Positions 36,180 to 45,352 of a DNA stretch of 64,000 nucleotides are shown one piece after another. Where the stretch lies: the NCBI RefSeq assembly GCF_023015625.1, contig NZ_JALKAH010000001.1, positions 372,001-436,000 on the forward strand. The letters are read 5' to 3'. Position 1 is the stretch's first letter. Each line of letters starts with the position of its first letter. Origin of the DNA: Yoonia sp. F2084L (GTDB lineage Bacteria; Pseudomonadota; Alphaproteobacteria; Rhodobacterales; Rhodobacteraceae). The position numbers were made by a program, and so were the translations under genes. Below the pieces are notes generated by a model. The model ran no database searches. It was not told where the DNA came from and worked only from the letters and a program-made list of their open reading frames with translations.

Positions 36180-37030
36180 GTGACGTTGCCTACGGCATCA
36201 ATGCATTGCGAGTGTTGTTGGCCAAAGAATTAGGTGATGATTGGCCCAACACAATCCCGGACCCGGCGCGAGAAGCGCGCACTTTGCTCGCTCATAAGAT
36301 GGGTGTGGCGCGCCAAGACCTGACCTTGATGATGCAAGAGCCTTTGGATGAAGACCTCCTCGATGATGCCCTTGATGACGCTTGCGATCGTCTGAGAGGC
36401 GTCCCGATGAGCCATGTTTTGGGATATCGGGAGTTTTTTGGTCGGAAGTTTAGTGTCGACAATCGCGTGCTAGACCCGCGACCAGAAACTGAAATTCTAA
36501 TCATTGAGGCGCTCTCAGAAGAGTATTTTGAGGTGCTTGACTTAGGTACAGGCAGTGGCGTCATTGCCATTACGTTGGCTGGAGAAAGACCCAATTCCAC
36601 GGTCATTGCCACCGATGTATCTTCTGCCGCGTTGGAAGTGGCAGCGGAGAATGCCGCTGCTTTGGGAGTTGTCGCTCGCATGCATTTCGAATGCTCCAAT
36701 TGGTATAGCGCAGTAGGTGGAACCTATGACCTTATCGTATCCAATCCGCCCTATATTGCAGCTGAAGAGATGGACGCGCTCCAACCTGAAGTGCGCGATC
36801 ACGAACCTCGCATCGCTCTGACAGATGAAGCTGACGGTCTGACTGCCTACCGCGCGATCACTGCGGGTGCCCCGGATCACCTGATGCCCGGTGGCCGTCT
36901 GATTGTCGAAATCGGCCCAACGCAGGCGCAAGCGGTGTCCCAGATGATGCGTGATGCCGGTTTGCAGCAGATTCGCGTGATCCCTGACCTTGATGGCCGC
37001 GACCGGGTGGTAGAGGCTCGCAAACCCTAG
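36176..37030 (+). CDS. prmC: Release factor glutamine methyltransferase
   Basis: A 284-residue SAM-dependent enzyme that N5-methylates the GGQ glutamine of release factors. SAM-binding [12 protein letters not shown] (about residues 122-133) and catalytic N190-P-P-Y193. GTG start within the prfA stop (GTGA). In the codons from 36482 to 36598 I counted G or C at the third position in 16 of 39, lower than the neighbours by eye, so part of the gene may have a different recombination history. Confidence 0.96.
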   Translation: MSDVAYGINALRVLLAKELGDDWPNTIPDPAREARTLLAHKMGVARQDLTLMMQEPLDEDLLDDALDDACDRLRGVPMSHVLGYREFFGRKFSVDNRVLDPRPETEILIIEALSEEYFEVLDLGTGSGVIAITLAGERPNSTVIATDVSSAALEVAAENAAALGVVARMHFECSNWYSAVGGTYDLIVSNPPYIAAEEMDALQPEVRDHEPRIALTDEADGLTAYRAITAGAPDHLMPGGRLIVEIGPTQAQAVSQMMRDAGLQQIRVIPDLDGRDRVVEARKP

Positions 37031-37258
37031 TTTTGGGCCATGACACGCCGATCATGCGCAAAATGGCGCCTTTTTCGCAATTTAGTCTTGTCTTGAAGTC
37101 GTCCACATGCTTATTCATGGGCCATCGGATGGGACGAGGCTCACCACTGACCTCCCCCCGATTAGTCGCCAAACATTGCAAGGCCCATAGATTTGAAGCG
37201 CGCGAGATAGCGCGACATGGGCAAGCGCAACGACAGCCAAAGGCTTGAAAGCACTTAC

Positions 37259-37783
37259 ATGAGATCATCGAAGTCACGGTCGCGGAATAAAAACCGCAAT
37301 AACCGGCCCACGGGCGGAAACATCATCAATCGGGTTTTTGACAGCTCGGGCCCTGACGGTAAGGTGCGCGGCACCCCGCAGCAGATTATTGAAAAATACA
37401 ACCAGCTCCACCGCGATGCCTTTTTGTCGGGCGACCGGGTGGATGCGGAAAACTTTGCGCAACACGCCGAGCACTATACACGGCTGCTGGCCGAAGCGCA
37501 GCGCGAGGTTGATGCTAAACGCGAAGAGCAGGAAGAACAAAACCGCCAGCGGCAGGCAGAGCGTGATCGTGAGCGTCAGGAGCGTTTGAAAGCGCAAGAG
37601 GCCGCAGCGAACGATCCCTCCAGCATGGATCAGCCCGAGGCGGCGCCGTCTGGTGATGATGCAGATAGCGGATTGGTTGAAACGCCCGAAGAAAAGCCGC
37701 GCCGCCCGCGCAGGCCGCGCAAACCCCGGCCAAACCCTGATGAGGGGCCAAAAGAAGGCAATGCGCCTGAGGCCGCTGAATGA
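37259..37783 (+). CDS. DUF4167 protein, probable RNA-binding
   Basis: A 174-residue protein from ATG 37259. The N-terminal DUF4167 domain (RSRNKNRNNRP, then IINRVFDSSGPDGKVRGTPQQIIEKYNQLHRDA) is followed by a coiled coil (about 75-120) rich in Glu, Gln and Arg, and a low-complexity acidic/basic tail (RRPRRPRKPRP). It is the usual neighbour of prmC in alphaproteobacteria. Charge pattern suggests RNA or ribosome contact. Followed by a clear terminator at 37792. Confidence 0.88.
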   Translation: MRSSKSRSRNKNRNNRPTGGNIINRVFDSSGPDGKVRGTPQQIIEKYNQLHRDAFLSGDRVDAENFAQHAEHYTRLLAEAQREVDAKREEQEEQNRQRQAERDRERQERLKAQEAAANDPSSMDQPEAAPSGDDADSGLVETPEEKPRRPRRPRKPRPNPDEGPKEGNAPEAAE

Positions 37784-37791
37784 CAGCAAAG

Positions 37792-37815
37792 CCCTCCGAT
37801 TTCGGGGGGTTTTTT
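37792..37815 (+). terminator. Rho-independent terminator of the prfA-prmC-DUF4167 operon
   Basis: CCCTCCG and CGGGGGG form a 7-base stem (one T-G pair) with an ATTT loop (37799-37802) and a run of six T (37810-37815), starting nine bases after the DUF4167 stop. Confidence 0.88.
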
Positions 37816-37837
37816 GTTGGTCGGTGGGGATGTCTCC

Positions 37838-37864
37838 GACGGAAGTTTGACTGGACGAAGAAAG
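37838..37864 (+). repeat. Dispersed intergenic repeat, copy 2
   Basis: Matches copies at 32692 and 48684 (GACTGG here in place of GATTGG). It lies between the terminator and the 3' end of rsmA, seven bases before the rsmA stop codon (37872). Confidence 0.85.
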
Positions 37865-37871
37865 TCAGAGG

Positions 37872-38708
37872 TCAGTTTTTGTGTAGCTGACGTGCGAGCG
37901 CGCAAAACGCCTCAAGCCCGACTTGTTCTGCCCGCTCGGTCGGTTTGATCCCGGCGGCGATCAGGTGGTCTTCGATATCAGGGCTGACGGATTTGAGCGC
38001 TGAGCGCAGCATCTTGCGGCGTTGGTTGAAGGCGGCGGCGACCACTTTGTTCAGCGTGCCAGCGTCTGCGGGATAACGCGGGGCCGGTAGCGCCGTCAGG
38101 TGAACGACGGCTGAGTTGACCTTGGGCGGAGGGCTGAAGGCCTCTGGCGGCAGGTCCATCACGATTTTCGCGTCAGTGCGCCATTGGGCCAGTAAGGCGA
38201 GCCGCCCATAGGTCTTGGACCCTGGCGCGGCCACGATCCGTTGCGCGACTTCGCGCTGGAACATCAGCGTCAGGCTTTCCCAAAAGGGTGGCCATTCCGG
38301 TGGCGTCAGCCAGCGCACCAGCAGTTCGGTACCCACGTTATAGGGCAGGTTCGCCGCGATCTTGATCGGTTGGCTGAGGTGTTCAAGCGGATTGACCGTC
38401 AGCGCATCACCGTTGATTGCCTGCAACCGATCGGGGTAGGCGGCCGCGATTTCTGCGAGTGCGGGCATGCAGCGGGGGTCTTTTTCTATGGCGAGTACCT
38501 TGCGTGCGCCTTCGGCCAGCAGACCACGGGTCAGCCCACCCGGACCGGGGCCGATTTCAAGCACGTCAGCTGCTGTCAGATCACCTGCGAGCCTTGCGAT
38601 CTTCGCTGTGAGGTTCAGGTCCAGCAGAAAGTTTTGCCCCAGCGATTTCTTCGCTGCCAGATCATGCGTCGCGATCACGTCGCGCAAGGGCGGCAGGTCG
38701 TCAATCAC
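37872..38708 (-). CDS. rsmA: 16S rRNA (adenine1518/1519-N6)-dimethyltransferase
   Basis: A 278-residue methyltransferase that dimethylates two adenines in helix 45 of 16S rRNA, late in 30S assembly. SAM-binding [11 protein letters not shown] and [11 protein letters not shown], catalytic [11 protein letters not shown] start at 38708, overlapping pdxA by eight bases. Last gene of the lptF-to-rsmA operon. Confidence 0.96.
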   Translation of the reverse strand: MIDDLPPLRDVIATHDLAAKKSLGQNFLLDLNLTAKIARLAGDLTAADVLEIGPGPGGLTRGLLAEGARKVLAIEKDPRCMPALAEIAAAYPDRLQAINGDALTVNPLEHLSQPIKIAANLPYNVGTELLVRWLTPPEWPPFWESLTLMFQREVAQRIVAAPGSKTYGRLALLAQWRTDAKIVMDLPPEAFSPPPKVNSAVVHLTALPAPRYPADAGTLNKVVAAAFNQRRKMLRSALKSVSPDIEDHLIAAGIKPTERAEQVGLEAFCALARQLHKN

Positions 38709-39657
38709 GGGCGTCAGCCATTTTGGCGGCCATGCGGATGGCGGCGATCATGGATGTAGCGTCGGCCACACCTTTGCCTGCGATGTCAAAAGCGGTGCCG
38801 TGGTCGGGTGATGTGCGGATGAAGGGCAGGCCAAGTGTCACGTTCACGCCGCCTGAGAAGTCGAGCGTCTTGATCGGGATCAGCGCTTGGTCGTGGTACA
38901 TGCAGATGGCCACGTCGTAGTTCTTGCGTGCGCCCGCATGGAACATTGTGTCTGCTGAAAGAGGCCCGGTGATGTCCATCCCTTGCGCGCGCAGAGCACT
39001 GAGGACGGGGGTGATCATCTCGATCTCTTCATTTCCCATCTTGCCGTCTTCGCCAGCGTGAGGGTTCAGCCCGGCGACGGCGATACGCGGTTTAGCGATG
39101 CCAAAATCGCGGCGCAAGGCGGCATGGGTGATCAACAGCGTATCTGTCAGCAGGCTGGCTGTCAGAGTGTTGCGCACCTCTGCCAGCGGGATATGGATCG
39201 TTGTCGGCACAACCCGCAGCGCATCGCAGGCCAGCATCATCACGACCTGATCGGTGCCAGCCAGTGCCGCAAGATATTCAGTGTGACCGGGATAGGCAAA
39301 GTCCGCCCCATCAATCAGTGCTGCCTTGTGAATAGGGGCGGTGCAGACCGCGCGTGCTGCCCCTGACTGGACCAAAGCGACCGCATCGGCGATGGCCGCA
39401 ATCACGCCTTTTGCATGTGCCGGGTCGGGTTGCCCCGGCGTGGCCGGCCCACCAAAATCGCGGGCCAAGACCGTCAGTTTGAAAGGATGAATATCCGCAG
39501 GGTCGGTTGCCGGGTGATAGGGCGTGCCGCGTGGCAGATGCTGCGGATCACCCAGCCAGATTAGCGGGATTTCGGACTTAAGCACCTCCCAAGCAGCCAC
39601 CGCGATCTCTGGTCCGATGCCCGCGGGTTCGCCGCAACTGATCGCGATGGGTTGCAT
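38701..39657 (-). CDS. pdxA: 4-hydroxythreonine-4-phosphate dehydrogenase
   Basis: A 318-residue NAD-dependent, metal-dependent enzyme of pyridoxal 5'-phosphate synthesis. Conserved GEPAGIGPE near the N-terminus, metal-binding His in [12 protein letters not shown] and [12 protein letters not shown], and a [12 protein letters not shown] motif. ATG 39657 overlaps the surA stop by one base. The surA-pdxA-rsmA order is typical in Gram-negative bacteria. Confidence 0.96.
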   Translation of the reverse strand: MQPIAISCGEPAGIGPEIAVAAWEVLKSEIPLIWLGDPQHLPRGTPYHPATDPADIHPFKLTVLARDFGGPATPGQPDPAHAKGVIAAIADAVALVQSGAARAVCTAPIHKAALIDGADFAYPGHTEYLAALAGTDQVVMMLACDALRVVPTTIHIPLAEVRNTLTASLLTDTLLITHAALRRDFGIAKPRIAVAGLNPHAGEDGKMGNEEIEMITPVLSALRAQGMDITGPLSADTMFHAGARKNYDVAICMYHDQALIPIKTLDFSGGVNVTLGLPFIRTSPDHGTAFDIAGKGVADATSMIAAIRMAAKMADARD

Positions 39658-40886
39658 CACGGGCGAATGATGGCCGAGGCGCGCAGATCTTCCAGCAGCG
39701 CATCAGCCAATGCCGTCAGCCGCTGGCTGCGGATCTGGTTGCGCACCACGTCAGGGTCGATATTGCCCGTACCGGCATTGTTGCGTGCGCAAAGCATCAG
39801 GAAGACCAGGGTTTGCCCATTGTCGCGGGTCAGGTTGTAAGAGACCTCGCCGGGATCAAGGCGGGCCAGTTCGAGTGCGACGTCGTTGGAAATCTCGGAT
39901 GGTGCCAAGGTTTGCCTGTCGAGCACTTCCGCGGGTTGATTGCGGGCGACGCCGTAAAGGTCATCACAGGTATCGACGCTGTCGCGGACATCTGCCGCCA
40001 GATTGAGGCCAGCCTCACTGCGTCCACCGGGCAGGTAGTAGGCTGCATATTCGATGCTGACAGGGGGCTGGACAGGCAGCAGTGCCTCGCGGGTGCCACG
40101 TAACTGGAAAAGTGCGATCCCATTGGGGATTTCAATCGGGTCGGTCACTTCACCGCGGTCCAGATCAAGGATAATCGCCCGAATTTGCGGCGGATAGTTT
40201 TCAATGGGCAGCCAACCCAGACGCCCGCCGTTTTCGCGCGAGGGCAAAGCCGACACCTGCCGCGCGGCGGCCTCAAAATCTGCAAAGGACCGCATCCGCG
40301 AGATTTGATCAGCGGCGTTGCGTGCGGCTGCGGCACGCTCTGGCGGGGCTGCGATAATGATCTCGTTCAGTAAGACCTCAAGTCGTGATGGGGCGGCGCC
40401 TCGCTGTGCAATAGCGCGTTCGATGTCAGCCTCTGTGATCGTCACCTGACCGCGAAAACGCGCGCGCACAAAGTTTCGCCACATCACACCAACGCTGATG
40501 AAATCACGCAATGTGTTGATGTCAACGCCGCTTTGGGCCAGCACCTGCGTGAACTGCGGCAAGGTCAGATTGGCGCGTCCTGCAAAGGCTTCCAACTCCC
40601 GCTGGAGGTCTTCTTCTGAGATACTGATACCAAACCGATCCATTTCCTGTTGTTTGAGCCGATCTTCGATCAAGGCGGTGCGCGCGGTTGCATTCAAATC
40701 GCCCGGCGTGCGAAACGCTTCGAGCAGGCGGATGCGCTGCGTGAGTTCATACTGTGTGATCACCCGATCATCGACCGTGATCACGGGTGTCACTTGCCCT
40801 TGTGCCGTAGCACTGGCGCCAATTGTCATAAAGACTGCTGCAATCACCGCCAGTATGTGACCTTTACGCATCCGAATACTCATCAT
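39657..40886 (-). CDS. surA: Periplasmic chaperone SurA-like peptidyl-prolyl isomerase
   Basis: A 409-residue periplasmic protein with a signal peptide (cleavage after ATA, before QGQ) that helps outer-membrane proteins, including LptD, reach BAM. N-terminal SurA domain (VDDRVITQYELTQRIRLLEAF), a parvulin domain with GGRLGWLP, and a divergent C-terminal half. ATG 40886 is chosen (GGAAA upstream); ATG 40904 would overlap lptD by 13 bases. Confidence 0.9.
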   Translation of the reverse strand: MMSIRMRKGHILAVIAAVFMTIGASATAQGQVTPVITVDDRVITQYELTQRIRLLEAFRTPGDLNATARTALIEDRLKQQEMDRFGISISEEDLQRELEAFAGRANLTLPQFTQVLAQSGVDINTLRDFISVGVMWRNFVRARFRGQVTITEADIERAIAQRGAAPSRLEVLLNEIIIAAPPERAAAARNAADQISRMRSFADFEAAARQVSALPSRENGGRLGWLPIENYPPQIRAIILDLDRGEVTDPIEIPNGIALFQLRGTREALLPVQPPVSIEYAAYYLPGGRSEAGLNLAADVRDSVDTCDDLYGVARNQPAEVLDRQTLAPSEISNDVALELARLDPGEVSYNLTRDNGQTLVFLMLCARNNAGTGNIDPDVVRNQIRSQRLTALADALLEDLRASAIIRP

Positions 40887-40891
40887 TCGTT

Positions 40892-42991
40892 TCAATTTCC
40901 GCATCCTGTCGCGATGCCACCCGCTGAGCGGCCCGTAGAAAAGCCGCCGATAGAGCCGCTTAACCCAAATGTTGTCGATGGTTCAACCGTACTGGAAGAC
41001 GTAAACCTGCGCGAGGCCGAAACGTCCACAGTCACGCATTCGTTTTGCCACTGTAGGCCAAGTCCCGCGTCTACAGCCCGGTCGGCGGCTACGTCATACC
41101 GACCGTCCAATTCAAATGTCCAAGCGTCGCTAAGGCCAACTGCCGCGTCAATCGTCCACTCCGATATGGTGCCATCGCGGTCTTCGGCGATGTCGGGGCC
41201 AAACCAGATGTAGTTGGCCCCCAAAGAGATGCGGTCGTTTCGCCATGCTACACGGCTGTCGGCAACCGTAAGCCCGTTGCGATCGTCCCATAAGGTCCGC
41301 GTATCAAACAAAAACCCCCCCGGAGCCGTCAGTTGCCCTGCAACCAACCAGTCCGACTGCAGCCCATCAAGGCCAGAGGTGGCGGTGAACCCGCTTTGCA
41401 CCTCTTGCCGGATCACGCGGCCAAAGCTGAACGTTGATGTCACGCCGCGCGCGCCTGCGCGGGTCCAGGTCAGCCCGGCCGCGACCTGCGCGCCGGTCTC
41501 AACAGCGTCTTCACCTGCAAAGCGCGACAGTGCCAAAAGGTTGGCGCGGTCCAGTTCGGTGCGAATACTGTCTTCATTGGGCGGTGTGCCGCCAAAGCTT
41601 TCGGCCCAACTCAGGCTGATGGTCGGCTCAATCAGATGAGACGTGCCGTTCGATCCGACCCGCCCCAAAGGCCAGCGCAACGTGACCCCGGCCCTTGGAA
41701 CAACACGCAGATCGTTTTCGGCGAAGGCCGTGTCGTCAGCAATCAGGTAGAGATCGGTTTGCACTCCGGTCTGCGCCTCGGCGACAAAGCCCAAGGGCAG
41801 CACCCAGTCATTCGACCACATCGCGTCAACACCCGTCCGCATCACGTCCCGGCCTGCGTCGCCATCAACATCGCTGTAGCGGTAGGCCAGATCAAAGCTG
41901 GTTTCATAACTCAGCAGGCCGCCGAAGTCTGGTCGATAGCTGGATTGATAGCTCAGATCAGCGATAATTGGCGGCAGAGAGGCGTTGGATTCGTCGTCGC
42001 GCAGGGTTTGGTAGTAGATCAGCCGTGCCTGATAGAGCGTATCGTCCGTCACGCGCAGCAGTTGAACCGCGCTGTCGAGCCGGTCCTTGTTCGCATATCC
42101 GTAGTCCAGCAGATAGGCGGGATCGCTGACGGCCTCGATATCAAAGAAAAGCTGATAGTCGTTACCCAGTGCAAAATTACCATCCGCAAAGAGATACGAC
42201 CGACGTTTTGTCAGCAACGTATCGTCGCTGACAGCCCCTTCGACCGTCAGATCACCGTTCACAAAGGCTTGCCTATACCGAAACTCAAGCGTTGAGGTTT
42301 CTTGCGAGACATAGGGCGTTAGGGTGATGTCGCGGTAATCCCCCAGCGTGATAAAATAGGGCAGTTTTAGGCCAAACCCCAGTTGCGTGGTATTGCGCTG
42401 TTCAGGGATCAGCAGGCCAGTGGCGCGCTCTAGCGTGGGATCGGGCAGGCGCATGCGGGGTAGCCACAGCAGCGGGATGCCGCGGACCCGAAAGGTTGCG
42501 TTGGAAAAGTAAAGTTGGCGTTCTTGCGTGTCATGGACGACGCGTTCGGCCCTTATTTCCCACAAAGGTGGGCCTGTTCCGCAGACGCGGCATGATGTAG
42601 CAGAGGTTTTGTATAGCTGTGAATACCGCCCGTCGCGGCGGTCGATCTGGTTGGCCGCCAGTTGCAATTGCTGGTCAAGAACGATGCGCGCACCTTGCAG
42701 GATGCCATTTTCCAGGCGCGGGTCCAACGTGGCGCTATCGGCGGTCAGTATCGTGCCATCAGGCGTTGTGATAAAGATCGGACCAGTGATGCGCAGCGTA
42801 TCGCTGGGTTGGTCAAAGATAATCTGGCTTGCGGTCAACCGACTACCATCAAACAAAACCTCGATGTTGCCGGTGGCGATCAGCTGATCCTCACCATTGA
42901 GTTCCACACTATCGGCCACCAGTGTGGCGGCGTTTTGCGCCACGGCCAGACCGGGCAAGCACATCAGCAGCATCACCAAGAGGGCGCGCAT
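40892..42991 (-). CDS. lptD: LPS-assembly protein LptD
   Basis: A 699-residue outer-membrane beta-barrel that inserts lipopolysaccharide into the outer leaflet. Signal peptide (MRALLVMLLMCLPGLAVA), OstA/LptA-like jellyroll (ATLVADSVELNGEDQLIATGNIEVLF; the barrel proper begins near residue 250), and two cysteine regions (SCRVCG near residue 130 and the C-terminal ECVTV...GCGN), which could make the inter-domain disulfide required for LptD folding. ATG 42991 overlaps the lptG stop by one base. The partner LptE is not in the window. Confidence 0.94.
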   Translation of the reverse strand: MRALLVMLLMCLPGLAVAQNAATLVADSVELNGEDQLIATGNIEVLFDGSRLTASQIIFDQPSDTLRITGPIFITTPDGTILTADSATLDPRLENGILQGARIVLDQQLQLAANQIDRRDGRYSQLYKTSATSCRVCGTGPPLWEIRAERVVHDTQERQLYFSNATFRVRGIPLLWLPRMRLPDPTLERATGLLIPEQRNTTQLGFGLKLPYFITLGDYRDITLTPYVSQETSTLEFRYRQAFVNGDLTVEGAVSDDTLLTKRRSYLFADGNFALGNDYQLFFDIEAVSDPAYLLDYGYANKDRLDSAVQLLRVTDDTLYQARLIYYQTLRDDESNASLPPIIADLSYQSSYRPDFGGLLSYETSFDLAYRYSDVDGDAGRDVMRTGVDAMWSNDWVLPLGFVAEAQTGVQTDLYLIADDTAFAENDLRVVPRAGVTLRWPLGRVGSNGTSHLIEPTISLSWAESFGGTPPNEDSIRTELDRANLLALSRFAGEDAVETGAQVAAGLTWTRAGARGVTSTFSFGRVIRQEVQSGFTATSGLDGLQSDWLVAGQLTAPGGFLFDTRTLWDDRNGLTVADSRVAWRNDRISLGANYIWFGPDIAEDRDGTISEWTIDAAVGLSDAWTFELDGRYDVAADRAVDAGLGLQWQNECVTVDVSASRRFTSSSTVEPSTTFGLSGSIGGFSTGRSAGGIATGCGN

Positions 42992-44085
42992 CACCCGTCC
43001 TCGTTGTGCAAAAGAAACCCCATCGACAGGCCGATGGCCGCGAAAGGCGGCGCCCAGGCGGCCAGCAGAACCGGCAGTTGGCCGTTTTCGCCGAGCACTT
43101 GGGCGAAGTTGCGAATGAAATAGATCACAAAGGCCAGAAGGATCGCGAACATCACCATCATGCCGGTGCGCCCGCCGCGCTGGTGGCGCAGCGTAAAGCT
43201 GGCCCCGATCATCACCATCGAGACCAGAAAAACCGGCATGGCGAGTTCCGTATGGAACCACACCTGGTGGCGTTGCGCGGAAAAGCCTGCTGTCTTCAAG
43301 CGATCAATGAAGGCCGGAAGCTCCCATATTGGGATAGAAGACGGCGTGCCGAAACTGTCGCGGATTTGGTCCGGTGTCAGCGAAGATGGGATCGACATCT
43401 CAGCTTGCACTACGGCGGCGGCTTCTGGTGTGGCGACCCCGATCAGCTGCCATGATTTCGCATCGCGCAGGACCCATGCCCCTGTCACGAGCTCTGCTTC
43501 GGCAGCGTTGACCCGTTGACGCGGCCCGCCATCGGGTTCGAATGTCAAAAAGGTCACATCCGTCAGCTTGGTGCCGTCAAGGTTTGCGCTTTGCGCGCGG
43601 ATGACCGTCTGACCTTCTGTATTGCCTTGGCGCAGCCAAAGGCCAGAGGACCCGATCGACAGCACCGAACTGTTGCCGCGCAGGGCATCGCTGCGCGCCT
43701 CAAATTCCTTGGATGTCCCCGCGACAATCGGGTTCAGAATGGCCACGGCCAACAGACCGATCATCAGTGCCACGGCAAGTGGTGCCAGCAATGCCTTCAA
43801 GGCCGACCGGCCAGCGGCGCGCGTCACAACCATCTCGGATGACCGGGAAAGGCTGAGGAATAACGCGATCGTGGCGAGGATCATGATCAGCGGCAGGATC
43901 GCATAGATCCCTTGCGGGATATTCAGAAGGCTGAGCACCAGAATATCAACAAAGGTGGCCTCTGTGCTGGCAAAGCGGCGCAGTTGATCAACCAGATCAA
44001 TGAACAACATGATCATGAAAAAGACCGCGGCGACCCCCAGAAATGTCATCAGAAAGCGCCATGCAAAATACCGGTGCAGGATCAT
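42991..44085 (-). CDS. lptG: LPS export ABC transporter permease LptG
   Basis: A 364-residue inner-membrane protein with six membrane helices (three at each end) flanking a periplasmic jellyroll domain, the YjgP/YjgQ architecture. ATG 44085 overlaps lptF by four bases; the frame opens earlier at 44199. With LptF and LptB it extracts LPS from the inner membrane. lptB, lptC and lptA are not in this window. Confidence 0.93.
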   Translation of the reverse strand: MILHRYFAWRFLMTFLGVAAVFFMIMLFIDLVDQLRRFASTEATFVDILVLSLLNIPQGIYAILPLIMILATIALFLSLSRSSEMVVTRAAGRSALKALLAPLAVALMIGLLAVAILNPIVAGTSKEFEARSDALRGNSSVLSIGSSGLWLRQGNTEGQTVIRAQSANLDGTKLTDVTFLTFEPDGGPRQRVNAAEAELVTGAWVLRDAKSWQLIGVATPEAAAVVQAEMSIPSSLTPDQIRDSFGTPSSIPIWELPAFIDRLKTAGFSAQRHQVWFHTELAMPVFLVSMVMIGASFTLRHQRGGRTGMMVMFAILLAFVIYFIRNFAQVLGENGQLPVLLAAWAPPFAAIGLSMGFLLHNEDG

Positions 44086-45212
44086 AGTGCGGCACCTTCT
44101 TTGACCCTGCGCTTGAACAGATACGGGCGTCCGGCCCAGAACAGCAGAAACCAGATCATCACGAAGCCAACAAAGCTTTGCAGATAGGTGACCATCCAAA
44201 GCTGCGGGTCAGTGCGCGCGATGCGTATCCCGGTTGTTTCCACGGCCTTGACGACGATGATCAGAAAGATTGCGCCCACGATTTGTTTCCACACCCCAAA
44301 GCGGCTGTAGCCTCCGACCATCAGGGCAGAGAACCCCAGCAAGGCGGCAACGATACCAAGGATAGATTGGCTAAAGCGATCATGCCCGCGCGCGATAAGC
44401 CGGGCGGCATCGCGCCGGGTTTCGGCCTCAAGTTCCGGGGTGGGGTTCAATAACTCCCAAGTGGACAGATGTGCGTCCCTTCGGCCTCGCGTGCTGGTTT
44501 CGCCGATCAGATTGCTGATATTATAGGCGAAATCTGCAAAGGACGTTGTGAACAGCCGTTGATCCGGGCCGCGCAGGGTCTGGACCATGCCGTTGATCAT
44601 GACCAGTTGTGTCGTTGCATTCTCGCGCACAAGGAAGGCCTTGGCGGCGGTGTAGGTGATCTGTTCATCTTCACTGCGCGTGTCGGACAAAAAGATGTCA
44701 AGCAATTCGCCCGCCGGGGTAATCTCGCGGATGTAGAATGTGACTCCGTTGACCGGTTCAATGAACTGGCCTTCGGTTAAAAGCCGTGCGGTGACGTTCT
44801 GGGCGATTTCTGTCTGCCGCACTTCCAGACGCGCGCTGCTCATCGGGACCAGAAAATGCATCAGGACCGACATCATCAAGGCGACGATCACGCCGAAATA
44901 AAAGACCGGGCGGGCCAGCCGGAAGGGCGAATATCCTGCGGCCTGCACGACGGTCAGCTCTGATTCCGTGGACATGCGGTTGGTGACGTAAACCGCCGCC
45001 GCAAAGGCTGCCAATGGCAAGGCAAGCCGCATCACGGACGGTAAGGAAAGCGCCGTGAACTCAAGGAAAACGCCGGCCGATTGCCCGTCTGCAATCAATT
45101 GGTCGAACAGCACTACCGCCCGGTTGATCCAATAAACCAACACCAGCACAAGGCTGAAAAAGCCAAACAGCACCATCAGTTGCGACAGCATATATCTGTC
45201 AAATCGCGCCAA
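44082..45212 (-). CDS. lptF: LPS export ABC transporter permease LptF
   Basis: A 376-residue partner of LptG with the same three-plus-three helix plan. TTG 45212 is chosen because AAAGGA lies seven bases upstream and the protein then begins MARFDRYMLSQLM, as in the family; the open frame runs to another TTG at 45254. It is the first gene of the operon and diverges from pepA with a 140-base gap. Confidence 0.92.
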   Translation of the reverse strand: MARFDRYMLSQLMVLFGFFSLVLVLVYWINRAVVLFDQLIADGQSAGVFLEFTALSLPSVMRLALPLAAFAAAVYVTNRMSTESELTVVQAAGYSPFRLARPVFYFGVIVALMMSVLMHFLVPMSSARLEVRQTEIAQNVTARLLTEGQFIEPVNGVTFYIREITPAGELLDIFLSDTRSEDEQITYTAAKAFLVRENATTQLVMINGMVQTLRGPDQRLFTTSFADFAYNISNLIGETSTRGRRDAHLSTWELLNPTPELEAETRRDAARLIARGHDRFSQSILGIVAALLGFSALMVGGYSRFGVWKQIVGAIFLIIVVKAVETTGIRIARTDPQLWMVTYLQSFVGFVMIWFLLFWAGRPYLFKRRVKEGAAL

Positions 45213-45352
45213 TGCTTTGTCCTTTATGGTGGCTGCCTGCCTGATTGCGGGCAAACTAGCCTATCGCTGCGACGGACCCAACAGCTAACTGGTCATTGCA
45301 GGGGTGCCGGGCTACGTATTGCACAAACCAAATAGCATCCTGAGGAGTAACC

